Positions 1-7,661 of a stretch of DNA of 23,224 nucleotides are shown here, piece by piece. Numbering within the stretch: the stretch's first letter is position 1; each line of letters opens with the position of its first letter. A model generated the notes under the pieces. That model did no database searches and was not told the DNA's origin. It saw nothing but the letters and a program-made list of their open reading frames with translations. The translations under genes and the position numbers were made by a program. This DNA is from an uncultured Campylobacter sp. (GTDB lineage Bacteria; Campylobacterota; Campylobacteria; Campylobacterales; Campylobacteraceae): positions 1 through 23,224 of the forward strand of contig NZ_CALBWL010000054.1 of assembly GCF_937973075.1 (NCBI RefSeq), given 5' to 3'.

Positions 1-55
1 TGTATTTATAGAAAAGCCAGTATCTTTATATAAGAAAGATATCAATGACAATTAA
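1..55 (+). CDS. Possible 3' end of an upstream glycan-cluster gene (partial)
   Basis: Reading from base 2, the frame is open up to a TAA at 53-55 and encodes about 17 residues (ending KKDINDN). It overlaps the start of the next gene by 11 bases, as is common inside tight operons, so this could be the tail of an upstream cluster gene. The piece is too short to identify. It could also be chance reading, because another frame is open to a TAA at 31-33. Confidence 0.3.
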   Translation, partial: VFIEKPVSLYKKDINDN

Positions 56-413
56 ACGCCAGCTATTCTCTTTTCTTTTAGTAGGTATCCTAAATACCGT
101 CTTTGGATATGGGCTTTTTGCCCTTTTTATCTATCTGGGTCTATATTATCCCCTTGCCGTGTTGCTTTCTACGATACTTGGCGTATTGTTTAACTTTAAA
201 ACCATAGGCGGACTGGTATTCGGCAGCAACGATAATAAACTTATTTTTAAATTTATTTTAGTGTATGTTATAATATATCTTTTAAACATATTCTTTTTAT
301 GGCTTTTTAAGCGGCTTGGCTTTGAAAATATGTATCTAAACGGTTTTGTGCTTTTGATCCCGTTAGCTGCGGTATCATTTTTATTAAATAAATTTTTCGT
401 CTTTAGGAGATGA
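45..413 (+). CDS. GtrA-family small membrane protein (lipid-linked sugar translocation)
   Basis: This 122-residue, very hydrophobic protein has four predicted membrane segments (about residues 7-30, 35-53, 66-88 and 97-117), an N-terminal KRQLFSFLLVGILNT segment and a C-terminal NKFFVFRR. That is the pattern and length of GtrA/DPMS3-like proteins, which are thought to help flip or present polyprenyl-phosphate-linked sugars across the inner membrane. The next gene, one base after its stop, is a GtrB/DPM1-like transferase, the usual partner. The pair therefore probably makes and moves a polyprenyl-phosphate sugar for glycan decoration. The sugar cannot be told from sequence. The Shine-Dalgarno before this ATG is weak, which fits translational coupling to an upstream gene. 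Confidence 0.8.
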   Translation: MTIKRQLFSFLLVGILNTVFGYGLFALFIYLGLYYPLAVLLSTILGVLFNFKTIGGLVFGSNDNKLIFKFILVYVIIYLLNIFFLWLFKRLGFENMYLNGFVLLIPLAAVSFLLNKFFVFRR

Positions 414-414
414 T

Positions 415-1347
415 ATGAAAAAGATCAGTATAGTTACCGCCTGCTTTAATGAGGAGGAGAACGTAGAAGAGGTCTATGCGCGCGTAAAAAAAGTTATGGG
501 CGAATTTTCGGAGTATGCCTACGAGCATATATTTATAGATAATGCTTCGACTGATAGAACAGTTGAAATTTTAAAACGCCTTGCAAACGATGATAAAAAT
601 TTAAAGATCATCGTAAATTCCAGAAACTTCGGGCATATAAAATCGCCAACCTACGCGCTTTTGGGTGCAGACGGAGATGCTGTTATCTCTATCGTAGCCG
701 ATTTGCAAGATCCGCCCGAGATGATTGCGCAGTTTATAGAAAAATGGCAAGAGGGCAACGACTTGGTTTTGGCCATTAAGCGTGACAGCGAGGAACGCGG
801 CGTGATGTTTAAAATCAGAGAATGCTATTACGAGCTTTTATCAAAGTTATCTGAGATCGAAATTTTTAAGAATTTTACCGGCTTTGGACTTTTTGATAAA
901 AAGGTCATCGCGGCTCTTAGACAGATGCATGATCCGTATCCGTTTTTTCGAGGAATGCTTGCGGAAGCCGGTTATAAGGTAGCTAAGATCCCCTACGATC
1001 AACCGGTAAGAATTAAAGGGGTTACCAAAAACAACTTCTACACGCTTTATGATATGGGGATACTCGGTATAATCTGCAATTCCAAAGTACCACTTCGGCT
1101 TGCAACCTTTATAGGTATGATAACGGGTATTTTAAGTATAATAGTAGGACTTGTGTATTTTATACTTAAGCTAATTTATTGGGACGAGATGAACGTAGGC
1201 ATTGCACCTCTCATAATACTTTTTTCATTTGTCTCATCTGGAATTTTATTTTTTATCGGTATAATAGGCGAATACATAGGTGCGATCTATACTCAAGTAT
1301 TAAATCGCCCGTTGGTATTTGAAAAGGAAAGAATAAATTTTGGCTGA
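415..1347 (+). CDS. GtrB/DPM1-like family 2 glycosyltransferase, membrane-anchored
   Basis: A 310-residue protein. The N-terminal GT-A domain opens with ISIVTACFNEEENVEEVY, has HIFIDNASTDRT near residues 38-49 and the metal/nucleotide-sugar motif VADLQDPPEM near 93-102. Two long membrane helices follow at about 228-250 and 262-285, the arrangement of GtrB/polyprenyl-phosphate glycosyltransferases. It is predicted to move a sugar from a nucleotide donor to polyprenyl phosphate at the cytoplasmic face of the inner membrane. It follows the GtrA-like gene by one base and overlaps the next glycosyltransferase by eight bases, so it sits in an operon. Its base composition is less AT-rich than the two genes after it. 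The family assignment is secure; the sugar is unknown. Confidence 0.88.
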   Translation: MKKISIVTACFNEEENVEEVYARVKKVMGEFSEYAYEHIFIDNASTDRTVEILKRLANDDKNLKIIVNSRNFGHIKSPTYALLGADGDAVISIVADLQDPPEMIAQFIEKWQEGNDLVLAIKRDSEERGVMFKIRECYYELLSKLSEIEIFKNFTGFGLFDKKVIAALRQMHDPYPFFRGMLAEAGYKVAKIPYDQPVRIKGVTKNNFYTLYDMGILGIICNSKVPLRLATFIGMITGILSIIVGLVYFILKLIYWDEMNVGIAPLIILFSFVSSGILFFIGIIGEYIGAIYTQVLNRPLVFEKERINFG

Positions 1348-2302
1348 GGATATTTTTTTAAGCATTGCAGTACCGACTTATAATAGAGCAAAATTCTTAG
1401 ATAAAAGTCTAAATAGTCTATGCAAAAGCGTGTATAAAAGCGAGCGAAAAGATATTGAAATTTTAATTTTAGATAATGCTTCCAGTGATAAAACTTCGGA
1501 TATTGCAAAAAAATATATTGATTTCGGACTTGTAAAATATATAAAAAATAGTGAAAATACTGGTCCAGATAATAATTTCAAAAAAGCGATTTCTTTGTCG
1601 CGCGGAAAATATATATGGATATTCGGCGATGATGATTTAGTGTTTGATGATACGATTAAATATTTAATGCGGGTACTAGATTCTTCTTCGAAATTCGGTA
1701 TCATTCATTTAAAGGCACAAAATTTCATAGACAAAATTAAGCCGGTAGAATTTAAAGAATTTAATAATTTTAAAATTTATGATGATAGTAAAGCGGAGTT
1801 TATAAAAGAAGCCCATACTAATTTAACTTTTATAACTTCTAATATAGTAAATAAAAGTTTATTTAATAGAATCGATTTAGACGCGATAGCAAATAACAAT
1901 CTCGTGCAGCTTTATTGGAATATCGCCTGTGCGATTTTGTCTGATAAGCAAGTCGTGGTATTTGATAAAATTTATGCAGCAAGGCAGTTTAATAGTGGAA
2001 GATATAATTTTTCAGAAGTATTTGGTGCAAATCTAAATGATACCTTAATCACTATTGAAAAGAATTTTGACGTAGATTTCGTGCTTGAAATTTTTAGAAA
2101 AAGGCTTTTAATATATTATTATCCCGCCAATATAATTAGGATACGAAACGGTCTTTCTGCAGTTAGGAACGAAAACTGCTTTCGCAATTTATATAAAATT
2201 TATAAGAAATTCCCTTCTTTTTGGATATTTACGGTTAGCGCGATGTGGATACCAAAAAAGCTAGGTCTTTTAATAGTTAAATTTATGCAAAAGACGATTT
2301 AG
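1340..2302 (+). CDS. Family 2 glycosyltransferase (GT-A fold)
   Basis: A 320-residue soluble-type GT2 enzyme. The N-terminus reads LSIAVPTYNRAKFL, followed by ILDNASSDKT (about residues 43-52) and the DXD-type metal site FGDDDL at 95-100. It lacks the C-terminal membrane pair of the preceding enzyme, so it is likely a cytoplasmic transferase adding a sugar to a growing surface glycan; the general pattern recalls abequosyltransferase-like RfbV proteins, but the substrate is not readable. The start is a TTG at 1340 inside the end of the upstream gene (8-base overlap), with AAGGAA about 10 bases before it. It is clearly more AT-rich than the conserved genes to the right, as often seen in exchanged glycan loci. 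Confidence 0.85.
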   Translation: MAEDIFLSIAVPTYNRAKFLDKSLNSLCKSVYKSERKDIEILILDNASSDKTSDIAKKYIDFGLVKYIKNSENTGPDNNFKKAISLSRGKYIWIFGDDDLVFDDTIKYLMRVLDSSSKFGIIHLKAQNFIDKIKPVEFKEFNNFKIYDDSKAEFIKEAHTNLTFITSNIVNKSLFNRIDLDAIANNNLVQLYWNIACAILSDKQVVVFDKIYAARQFNSGRYNFSEVFGANLNDTLITIEKNFDVDFVLEIFRKRLLIYYYPANIIRIRNGLSAVRNENCFRNLYKIYKKFPSFWIFTVSAMWIPKKLGLLIVKFMQKTI

Positions 2303-2310
2303 GATGGAAT

Positions 2311-3690
2311 TTGCTATCTAAAATTTCATATATGGCGCTAGCGCAGATATTTTTTGCGTTTGTATCCGCAGTATCGATCTTAGTTCTACCGAAGCTTTTA
2401 TCTTTAGAAGGCTTTGGATACTATCAATTATTTATATTTTTTGCCAATTATGTAGAATTTTTACATTTTGGACTATCTGATGGTATATATCTAAGATACG
2501 GCGGTAGGCGATATGAATTTATTTCTAAAAGAACTCTAAAATCTCAAATTTGTACGATGGAGATTTTATATATTATAGAATGCCTAATTATATTTTTTAC
2601 GGTTTGTGCGTTTTCGTTCGATAAAAGGTTATTTTTATATATTGCTATTTCGGGCGCTATCACAGTACCAAGATCATTTCTATATAATCTTTTGCAAAGT
2701 GTAAATGAGATAAAAAAGTCAATACTCGTTTTGTTTATAGAAAGAATTTTTGTCTTATCATCTATAGCAGCAGTTTATTTCGTGGATTTCGATAAAGCTA
2801 AATTTTTAATATTTTCATTTATTTTTGCCAGATTTATATCGCTTGTTTATATTTATTTTTTATGCAGGGATCTTTTTAAAGTAAAAATGGCTTCTTTTAC
2901 AGATAGCTTATTTTATATATATAAAAATATGCGAATAGGTATAAAATTAACAATCTCTGCGCTTTGCAATATATTTTTGATATTTATTGCAAGATCTATG
3001 ATTGCATGGAAATTTAGCATCGTCTTATTTGGTAAAATTTCACTTATATTGTCGTTACTAAATTTTGCTCTATTTTTTATCAATGCATTCTCGGCGATCT
3101 TATTCCCGATATTACGAACTAAAAAAACTTGCGAACAAAACGAAATTTTTAAAATTTTAGATGATGGACTATCAATCATATTTGTATTTTTATTTCTATT
3201 TGCATATCCTGTAGAAATTCTACTGAGCGCTTGGTTACCTAAATATGCGGACGTTTTAAATTATATGCCAATAATTTTTGCGATATTGCTATGCGAAGGT
3301 AAGACGCTCCTTCTTACTAATTCATATTTTAAGGCATTACGCAAAGAAGGACAAATGCTTCGTATAAATTTAATTTCTTTGATTATATTTTCAGTATTTA
3401 TTGGATTTATTGTATATTTTTGCAATGATATATTTATCATAATGTTTTGCCTGTTTTTATCTCTTTTTGCCAAATATATCGCATTGAGTTATGGTCTGAA
3501 AAAATTTATAAAAAGTGTAAATTTTTGCAATATTGGTGTAGAATTTTTTTGTGGTGTTTGCTTTATTGCTATATCTCATATATTGCCCGGCGTCTACGCG
3601 TTTTGCTTAATAATAGTAAGTTTTATAGTTTTAATTGTATTAAAAAGGAAAACTTTTATCCAATTGCTTAAATTTATAAAAACGATATAA
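2311..3690 (+). CDS. Polysaccharide flippase (Wzx/MATE-like, MOP superfamily)
   Basis: A 459-residue integral membrane protein with about 12 hydrophobic segments evenly spread along the chain. Its N-terminus (SKISYMALAQIFFAFVSAVS, then LPKLLSLEGFGYYQLFIFFA) is typical of Wzx and related polysaccharide transporters: an amphipathic start, then G-YYQL/F in the first helices. It would flip lipid-linked oligosaccharide across the inner membrane, consistent with the glycosyltransferases just upstream. The start is TTG at 2311 with AGGA six bases before; the nearby ATG at 2304 leads quickly to a stop in another frame. The gene is strongly AT-rich, suggesting transfer of the cluster. No polymerase or ligase lies in the visible part. 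Confidence 0.82.
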   Translation: MLSKISYMALAQIFFAFVSAVSILVLPKLLSLEGFGYYQLFIFFANYVEFLHFGLSDGIYLRYGGRRYEFISKRTLKSQICTMEILYIIECLIIFFTVCAFSFDKRLFLYIAISGAITVPRSFLYNLLQSVNEIKKSILVLFIERIFVLSSIAAVYFVDFDKAKFLIFSFIFARFISLVYIYFLCRDLFKVKMASFTDSLFYIYKNMRIGIKLTISALCNIFLIFIARSMIAWKFSIVLFGKISLILSLLNFALFFINAFSAILFPILRTKKTCEQNEIFKILDDGLSIIFVFLFLFAYPVEILLSAWLPKYADVLNYMPIIFAILLCEGKTLLLTNSYFKALRKEGQMLRINLISLIIFSVFIGFIVYFCNDIFIIMFCLFLSLFAKYIALSYGLKKFIKSVNFCNIGVEFFCGVCFIAISHILPGVYAFCLIIVSFIVLIVLKRKTFIQLLKFIKTI

Positions 3691-3828
3691 ATCTGAAAAT
3701 ATTGCTATGAGTAATAATTATATCAATTTCGATGTAGTATTTTGTATTTTCATAAATTTCGCTAAAATTCAAATTTTTCAAAGAAACTTTATTATATACT
3801 TCCCGTTCACTTTAAAAAAAGGACGACC
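3691..3828 (+). promoter_or_regulatory. Leader/promoter region of rpmI-rplT
   Basis: This 138-base AT-rich gap separates the glycan cluster from the ribosomal genes. It holds possible -10 boxes (TAAAAT near 3763 and TATTAT at 3790-3795) with no clear -35, as is usual in Campylobacter. AAGGA lies just before the rpmI start. Promoter placement is by eye only. Confidence 0.35.
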
Positions 3829-4020
3829 ATGCCAAAGATGAAAAGCGTGCGCGGTGCCGTCAAGCGTTTTAAAGCGGGCAAAAACAAGATCAAAAGAGGC
3901 TCGGCGTTTCGCAGCCACATTTTGACGAAGATGTCTCAAAAACGCAAGAGGAATTTGCGCGAGGCCCAATACGTTGATTCTACGAACGTATCTGCGGTTA
4001 AAAAAATGCTTTGCAAATAG
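3829..4020 (+). CDS. rpmI: Ribosomal protein bL35
   Basis: A 63-residue, very basic protein beginning MPKMKSVRGAVKRFKAG, with the conserved KIKRGSAFRSHILTKMSQKRKRN segment and a C-terminal VKKMLCK. Length and sequence match bL35 of the large ribosomal subunit. It is followed by rplT, its near-universal partner. infC, which precedes the pair in many bacteria, is absent; a glycan cluster lies upstream instead, an arrangement also known in Campylobacter. The start is ATG with AAGGA about five bases before it. Base composition returns here to the GC-richer level of the core genome. Confidence 0.97.
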   Translation: MPKMKSVRGAVKRFKAGKNKIKRGSAFRSHILTKMSQKRKRNLREAQYVDSTNVSAVKKMLCK

Positions 4021-4056
4021 TGCGAAGTTAGTTTTTGACGAAAGTCATTCAAACTC

Positions 4057-4096
4057 CCCTAAATTCATGGATTTTAGGGCAAGATCCCCAAAGGGA
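4057..4096 (+). other. Hairpins in the rpmI-rplT spacer (possible L20 autoregulatory RNA)
   Basis: The 98-base gap between rpmI and rplT contains an inverted repeat CCCTAAA (4057-4063) / TTTAGGG (4073-4079) and, right after it, TCCC (4085-4088) / GGGA (4093-4096). L20 is known to repress its own operon by binding structured leader mRNA in other bacteria; these hairpins could play that role, but the link is inference. Confidence 0.35.
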
Positions 4097-4118
4097 CGCC
4101 GATTAAGAAAGGATTAAT

Positions 4119-4475
4119 ATGGCAAGAGTAAAAACGGGCATCGTTAGACGCCGCCGTCACAACAAGGTGCTAAAGCTTGCGCGCGGATTTTATAGCGCAA
4201 GACGCAAACATTTCAGAAAGGCTAAAGAGCAGCTGGAGAGAAGCCTCGTTTACGCTTTCCGTGACAGACGCGCGAAAAAACGCGATTTCCGCAGACTTTG
4301 GATAGTGCGCATAAATGCAGCTTGCAGGTTAAACGACATCAGCTATTCTAAATTTATAAACGGACTTAGAAAAGCGGGCATCGAGCTTGATAGAAAAATT
4401 TTAGCAAATATGGCTATGAACGACCCCGAAGCTTTCGCAACAGTCGCGAAGAAGGCAAAAGCGGCATTAAAATAA
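4119..4475 (+). CDS. rplT: Ribosomal protein bL20
   Basis: A 118-residue basic protein with the full bL20 pattern: ARVKTGIVRRRRHNKVLKLA at the N-terminus, GFYSARRKHFRKAKEQ, then RDRRAKKRDFRRLWIVRINAA and the globular C-terminal part ending VAKKAKAALK. bL20 binds 23S rRNA early in assembly of the 50S subunit and is an autoregulator of its operon in several bacteria. GAAAGGATT precedes the ATG. The coding frame is intact and of normal length. A stem with T-rich tail follows seven bases after the stop, so the ribosomal operon ends here. Confidence 0.98.
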   Translation: MARVKTGIVRRRRHNKVLKLARGFYSARRKHFRKAKEQLERSLVYAFRDRRAKKRDFRRLWIVRINAACRLNDISYSKFINGLRKAGIELDRKILANMAMNDPEAFATVAKKAKAALK

Positions 4476-4481
4476 GCTTTA

Positions 4482-4515
4482 AAATTTGGCCGTCTTAAGG
4501 CGGCTAAATTTTTAA
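4482..4515 (+). terminator. Rho-independent terminator after rplT
   Basis: A 13-bp stem (4482-4494 with 4499-4511, two G-U wobbles) closes a TTAA loop and is followed by a short T tract. It starts seven bases after the rplT stop. Confidence 0.75.
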
Positions 4516-4603
4516 ATTTCGACAAAGCTTTTAATTTTTAAAGTGCGTCCGTAAATTTGTCGAAATTTAAGAATTTGGGTAATTTTATTTGAGGCGGTGC
4601 AGA

Positions 4604-6565
4604 ATGCTAAAGTCTTTGAAAAAAATCGTGTCTCTTGCGCTTGTCGGTGCAGCAGGGTTCGGCTATGCGAGCGAGCAGAATTCCTGGAGCTATGAAAACG
4701 CGCAAAAATCTCCTTCCAACAACACTTCCCGTTCCGACGTAATGAGCGCTGCGGACAGCCTGGGCGCGAAATTAAGCAGGCGCGACGCGGCTAGCGATAG
4801 CTCCGCGAGCGACGAATATGAAAACTCATTTCGTATCAAGCTCGAGTATGCAAGGGGCTTTGCCAAAAAGGGCTCATATTCGGGCAGGCTTAATAATCAG
4901 CGTGTTATGATGCCTGCGTTTCGCTGGACGGGCAATAGCGGCGTAAATGCCGAGTTTTGGAACGGCATTACCAATATAGGCGGCGCGCTGGTTCCTTATG
5001 TGGCTTTCGGTTCATACGAGGCGGCGATACCGGGCGATCAAACTACGCAATATCTGGTCAGAAGAGAAGAAGACGCTGTTCAGATGAAGCGAAATATCGC
5101 GGCGGGCATATCAAATTTAGGCTATACCTATACCAAAAATTCTACTAGAAATCTAAATTTAGTCTATGCCGATATCGATAATTTCGTAAATTTCTACGGC
5201 AGAGAAAATATCGCGGGATACTTTATCGACGAGGTTAATACCGAAAACAATCCCGCAACTATCGCCTATATGGCTAATATCTACAATTATATCAAGACTA
5301 AATATCCGGGAATGCTTGTTTTGGCAAACAACGGTTGGGGCGTGCGCGACGCTATAGCCCCTTATGCGGACGTTTGGATGCTGCAAGAGGTGAGCGCGGA
5401 CGATTATATAAACCACTACCGCCCTAGAACTTCGGAATTTGAAAAAGACCCCGCAAATTCCTCTAAAATTTTGCATGTCATATATAACGCAAGACCCGAT
5501 CAGTACGATGAGATCATAAGATTATCTCGCGAGCGTAACGCGGCAAATCTATTTATCACCTCCGATACAAATGCCTATCCTAGTGGATACGACGATCTGC
5601 CTACCTATTTTGAAGCCCTGATGCTAGCGATCAATAACTTCACGCCTAAAAACGGCAGCCTGTTTTCGCAGGTCGCAAGAGGCGGCAACCGGGTAGGCAT
5701 CGAGATGCCGCGCTCGAAGGTCGATCTGGATCTTACCAAGCTTGCACGAAATTCTGCTTATAAAAATTTAACCGACACCGACGGGCAGGAGTTTAACGTA
5801 AACGTAAGCGCGATCGGAAACTACGGCGGGGATTACAAAGACCGCTCGGGCGGCGTCAAATACGATCACAAGAGCGACGGAATTTTACTCGGAGCCTCCA
5901 AGAGAGTGGATGATCTTACGCTGGGCGTGATCTTTGGGTACCAAAAATCGGACGCTTGGTATGAGGGTAAATTCGACGGCGTGAAAGAAAACATCAAATC
6001 CTACGAGCTCGGTCTGGCGGGCAGATACGATTTTAACGAAAACGTGGATCTGGCGGTAAATTTAACATATTCGACGAACGATCATAAATTTGAAACCAAT
6101 AACGGATTCGGCGCTATCCACGGCGCGAAATACAAGTCGCAAATTTGGGATTTTAGCACGAGAGCAGGGTATAAATTTTTATTTGAAAACGGCTATATTA
6201 AGCCATATTTGGGGCTTGGAGTGATTAGGGTAAACGAGGATGCGATCTCCAGGCTTAAATTTAGCTCCGCTTCAAAAACCGCGCCGAACGGCACCGCGGG
6301 AATTTACACGATCAAGGCTTTTGGTGATCTGCAGATATTCGCAAATGCGGAGTACGAGCATCGATTTAGTGGCGATTCGTATCATGCGAGCAGAAAGTAT
6401 TCGGACAGATACGACGTCGAGGGGCTTGATTATTCTAGCGGCGTATTTAACGGCGCGATCGGACTGAAATATAAGATCCTTCAAAGCGTCGGGCTCAGCG
6501 CATCGTACGAGCTAAGCGAGAGCAAAAATAGCCTGGCAAGAGCCGCTTTTGACGTGGAGTTTTGA
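4604..6565 (+). CDS. Secreted spherulin-4/GH135-like glycosidase domain fused to an autotransporter-type beta-barrel
   Basis: A 653-residue protein starting at the ATG at 4604 (GAGG about nine bases before); a TTG at 4589 in the same frame is less likely. Residues 1-22 form a Sec signal peptide. A low-complexity Ser/Asp/Ala-rich linker runs to about 75. Residues 100-345 match the layout of spherulin-4/GH135-type TIM barrels: VMMPAF, VPYVAF, NLGYTYT, then VYADID (188-193), the putative catalytic AGYFIDE (204-210), LVLANNGWG and the YADVWMLQE strand (254-262). From about 395 to the end, alternating aromatic/Gly strands and a final Phe (DVEF) indicate an outer-membrane barrel of about 260 residues. 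Known GH135 enzymes cleave GalNAc-containing glycans; the substrate here is unknown. It stands alone, without an operon partner. Confidence 0.75.
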   Translation: MLKSLKKIVSLALVGAAGFGYASEQNSWSYENAQKSPSNNTSRSDVMSAADSLGAKLSRRDAASDSSASDEYENSFRIKLEYARGFAKKGSYSGRLNNQRVMMPAFRWTGNSGVNAEFWNGITNIGGALVPYVAFGSYEAAIPGDQTTQYLVRREEDAVQMKRNIAAGISNLGYTYTKNSTRNLNLVYADIDNFVNFYGRENIAGYFIDEVNTENNPATIAYMANIYNYIKTKYPGMLVLANNGWGVRDAIAPYADVWMLQEVSADDYINHYRPRTSEFEKDPANSSKILHVIYNARPDQYDEIIRLSRERNAANLFITSDTNAYPSGYDDLPTYFEALMLAINNFTPKNGSLFSQVARGGNRVGIEMPRSKVDLDLTKLARNSAYKNLTDTDGQEFNVNVSAIGNYGGDYKDRSGGVKYDHKSDGILLGASKRVDDLTLGVIFGYQKSDAWYEGKFDGVKENIKSYELGLAGRYDFNENVDLAVNLTYSTNDHKFETNNGFGAIHGAKYKSQIWDFSTRAGYKFLFENGYIKPYLGLGVIRVNEDAISRLKFSSASKTAPNGTAGIYTIKAFGDLQIFANAEYEHRFSGDSYHASRKYSDRYDVEGLDYSSGVFNGAIGLKYKILQSVGLSASYELSESKNSLARAAFDVEF

Positions 6566-6896
6566 TTTTAATCGGACGCAGCCCAAGATAGGCAGCTTGA
6601 AGCACGATTATAGATTCCTCTTTGCCGCAACACAAAAATTTTATGAAATTTGCGGCTAAATTTTAACGGGGCTTTGCCGCGAAATTTTAAAATTTCGGCC
6701 GTGGATTTGCTTGCATATTTTCTCGCTTTTAAATTTCATACACTATCGCTTTTATGCTACTTTCAATATAAGGAACAATGCAGAATTTTGCTGGAATTTT
6801 GCACGTGTAAAATTTCATAAAATCCGGATTAATTAAAATCGCTAAGCCTAAGACGATGAGGTAGAATTTTGCGGATCGCTCCGCAAAATTTTTAGA
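6566..6896. other. 331-base intergenic region between convergent genes, hairpin-rich
   Basis: No supportable gene is seen. It contains an inverted repeat GCCGCAA (6624-6630) / TTGCGGC (6650-6656) followed by TAAATTTT, a possible terminator for the barrel gene, and a palindrome GAAATTTTAAAATTTC (6681-6696). A perfect 11-bp stem at 6865-6890 lies just beyond the - strand operon. Confidence 0.5.
6865..6890 (-). terminator. Hairpin terminator at the end of the sel operon (probably bidirectional)
   Basis: AATTTTGCGGA (6865-6875) pairs perfectly with TCCGCAAAATT (6880-6890) around a four-base loop. It lies seven bases beyond the stop of the - strand DsbC-like gene. The T tract is clearer on the + side, so it may act in both directions between these converging genes. 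Confidence 0.6.
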
Positions 6897-7610
6897 TTAT
6901 TTTAGTTTGTCCATTTCGATGATGTAAGGCACTGAGTTTACTCCCGCACTGAAGTATTTAGTAGCTAGGGCTTTTGCAGCATTTAGCTCGGCAACGCTTA
7001 CGTCTTTGGCACCTGCTTTGTTATCTTCAGCGTAGTATTTTCTAAAAACCGCTATCTTTTGCTCGTCGGTTTTAGCATTTTTGATCTCTTTGTAGATGAG
7101 CGCGGATTTTGCGTGGCCGTCATCGCCGTGAACGGAGGTCATGACGATATCGACATTATTATTTTTTAGCGTTTCTTCAATTCTTGCCATCTCTTTACGA
7201 CAGAATGGGCACAAAGCGTCTGTCAGCATCAAAATCGTAGGCTTTTTTGGATCGTTCCCTAGCTTGATGATATTGTCTTTGCTCTCTGCTTTGAAGACCT
7301 TACTTAGCTGTCCTGCGATGCGGTCTTGTTTGATCTGCTCCTTATAGACTACGCGTTTTTTAGGATCGATGATATCGGTAAAGATCAGATCGCCTTGAGT
7401 GAAAATGATCTCCTCTTGCGACATATTGCCTTGAGAGATTTTTAAAACGACCGCCTCAACGCCCTTTGGCTCGCTAAGCGGGATGCGCTCGGCGACCTTT
7501 ATTTCGATGCCTTGAGGCGCGCCGCCGTAGATGGATAGAATTTCGCTGTCGCTTAAAGCCGCGTTTAGGCTTGCTGCGAGCGCAACTGAAGTTAAAATAG
7601 CTTTTTTCAT
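6897..7610 (-). CDS. Periplasmic thioredoxin-fold protein, DsbC/DsbG-like (CPFC)
   Basis: A 237-residue protein. The start chosen is the ATG at 7610, with AAGGA upstream, giving a clean Sec signal peptide (MKKAILTSVALAASLNA); an ATG at 7649 would add 13 charged residues in front of it. The catalytic CPFC sits at residues 134-137 after the strand PTILMLTDAL, and VNSVPYII near the C-terminus supplies the cis-proline loop. The N-terminal half resembles the dimerisation region of DsbC/DsbG. It probably reduces or isomerises disulfides in the periplasm. It lies 51 bases after selB and likely shares its transcript; C. jejuni has a similar gene in the same place. Its partner reductase and client proteins are not visible. 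Confidence 0.82.
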   Translation of the reverse strand: MKKAILTSVALAASLNAALSDSEILSIYGGAPQGIEIKVAERIPLSEPKGVEAVVLKISQGNMSQEEIIFTQGDLIFTDIIDPKKRVVYKEQIKQDRIAGQLSKVFKAESKDNIIKLGNDPKKPTILMLTDALCPFCRKEMARIEETLKNNNVDIVMTSVHGDDGHAKSALIYKEIKNAKTDEQKIAVFRKYYAEDNKAGAKDVSVAELNAAKALATKYFSAGVNSVPYIIEMDKLK

Positions 7611-7661
7611 TTTTTTCCTTTGCAAAAAATTCCGCGCATTGTAGTGCAAAATTTTAAATTT

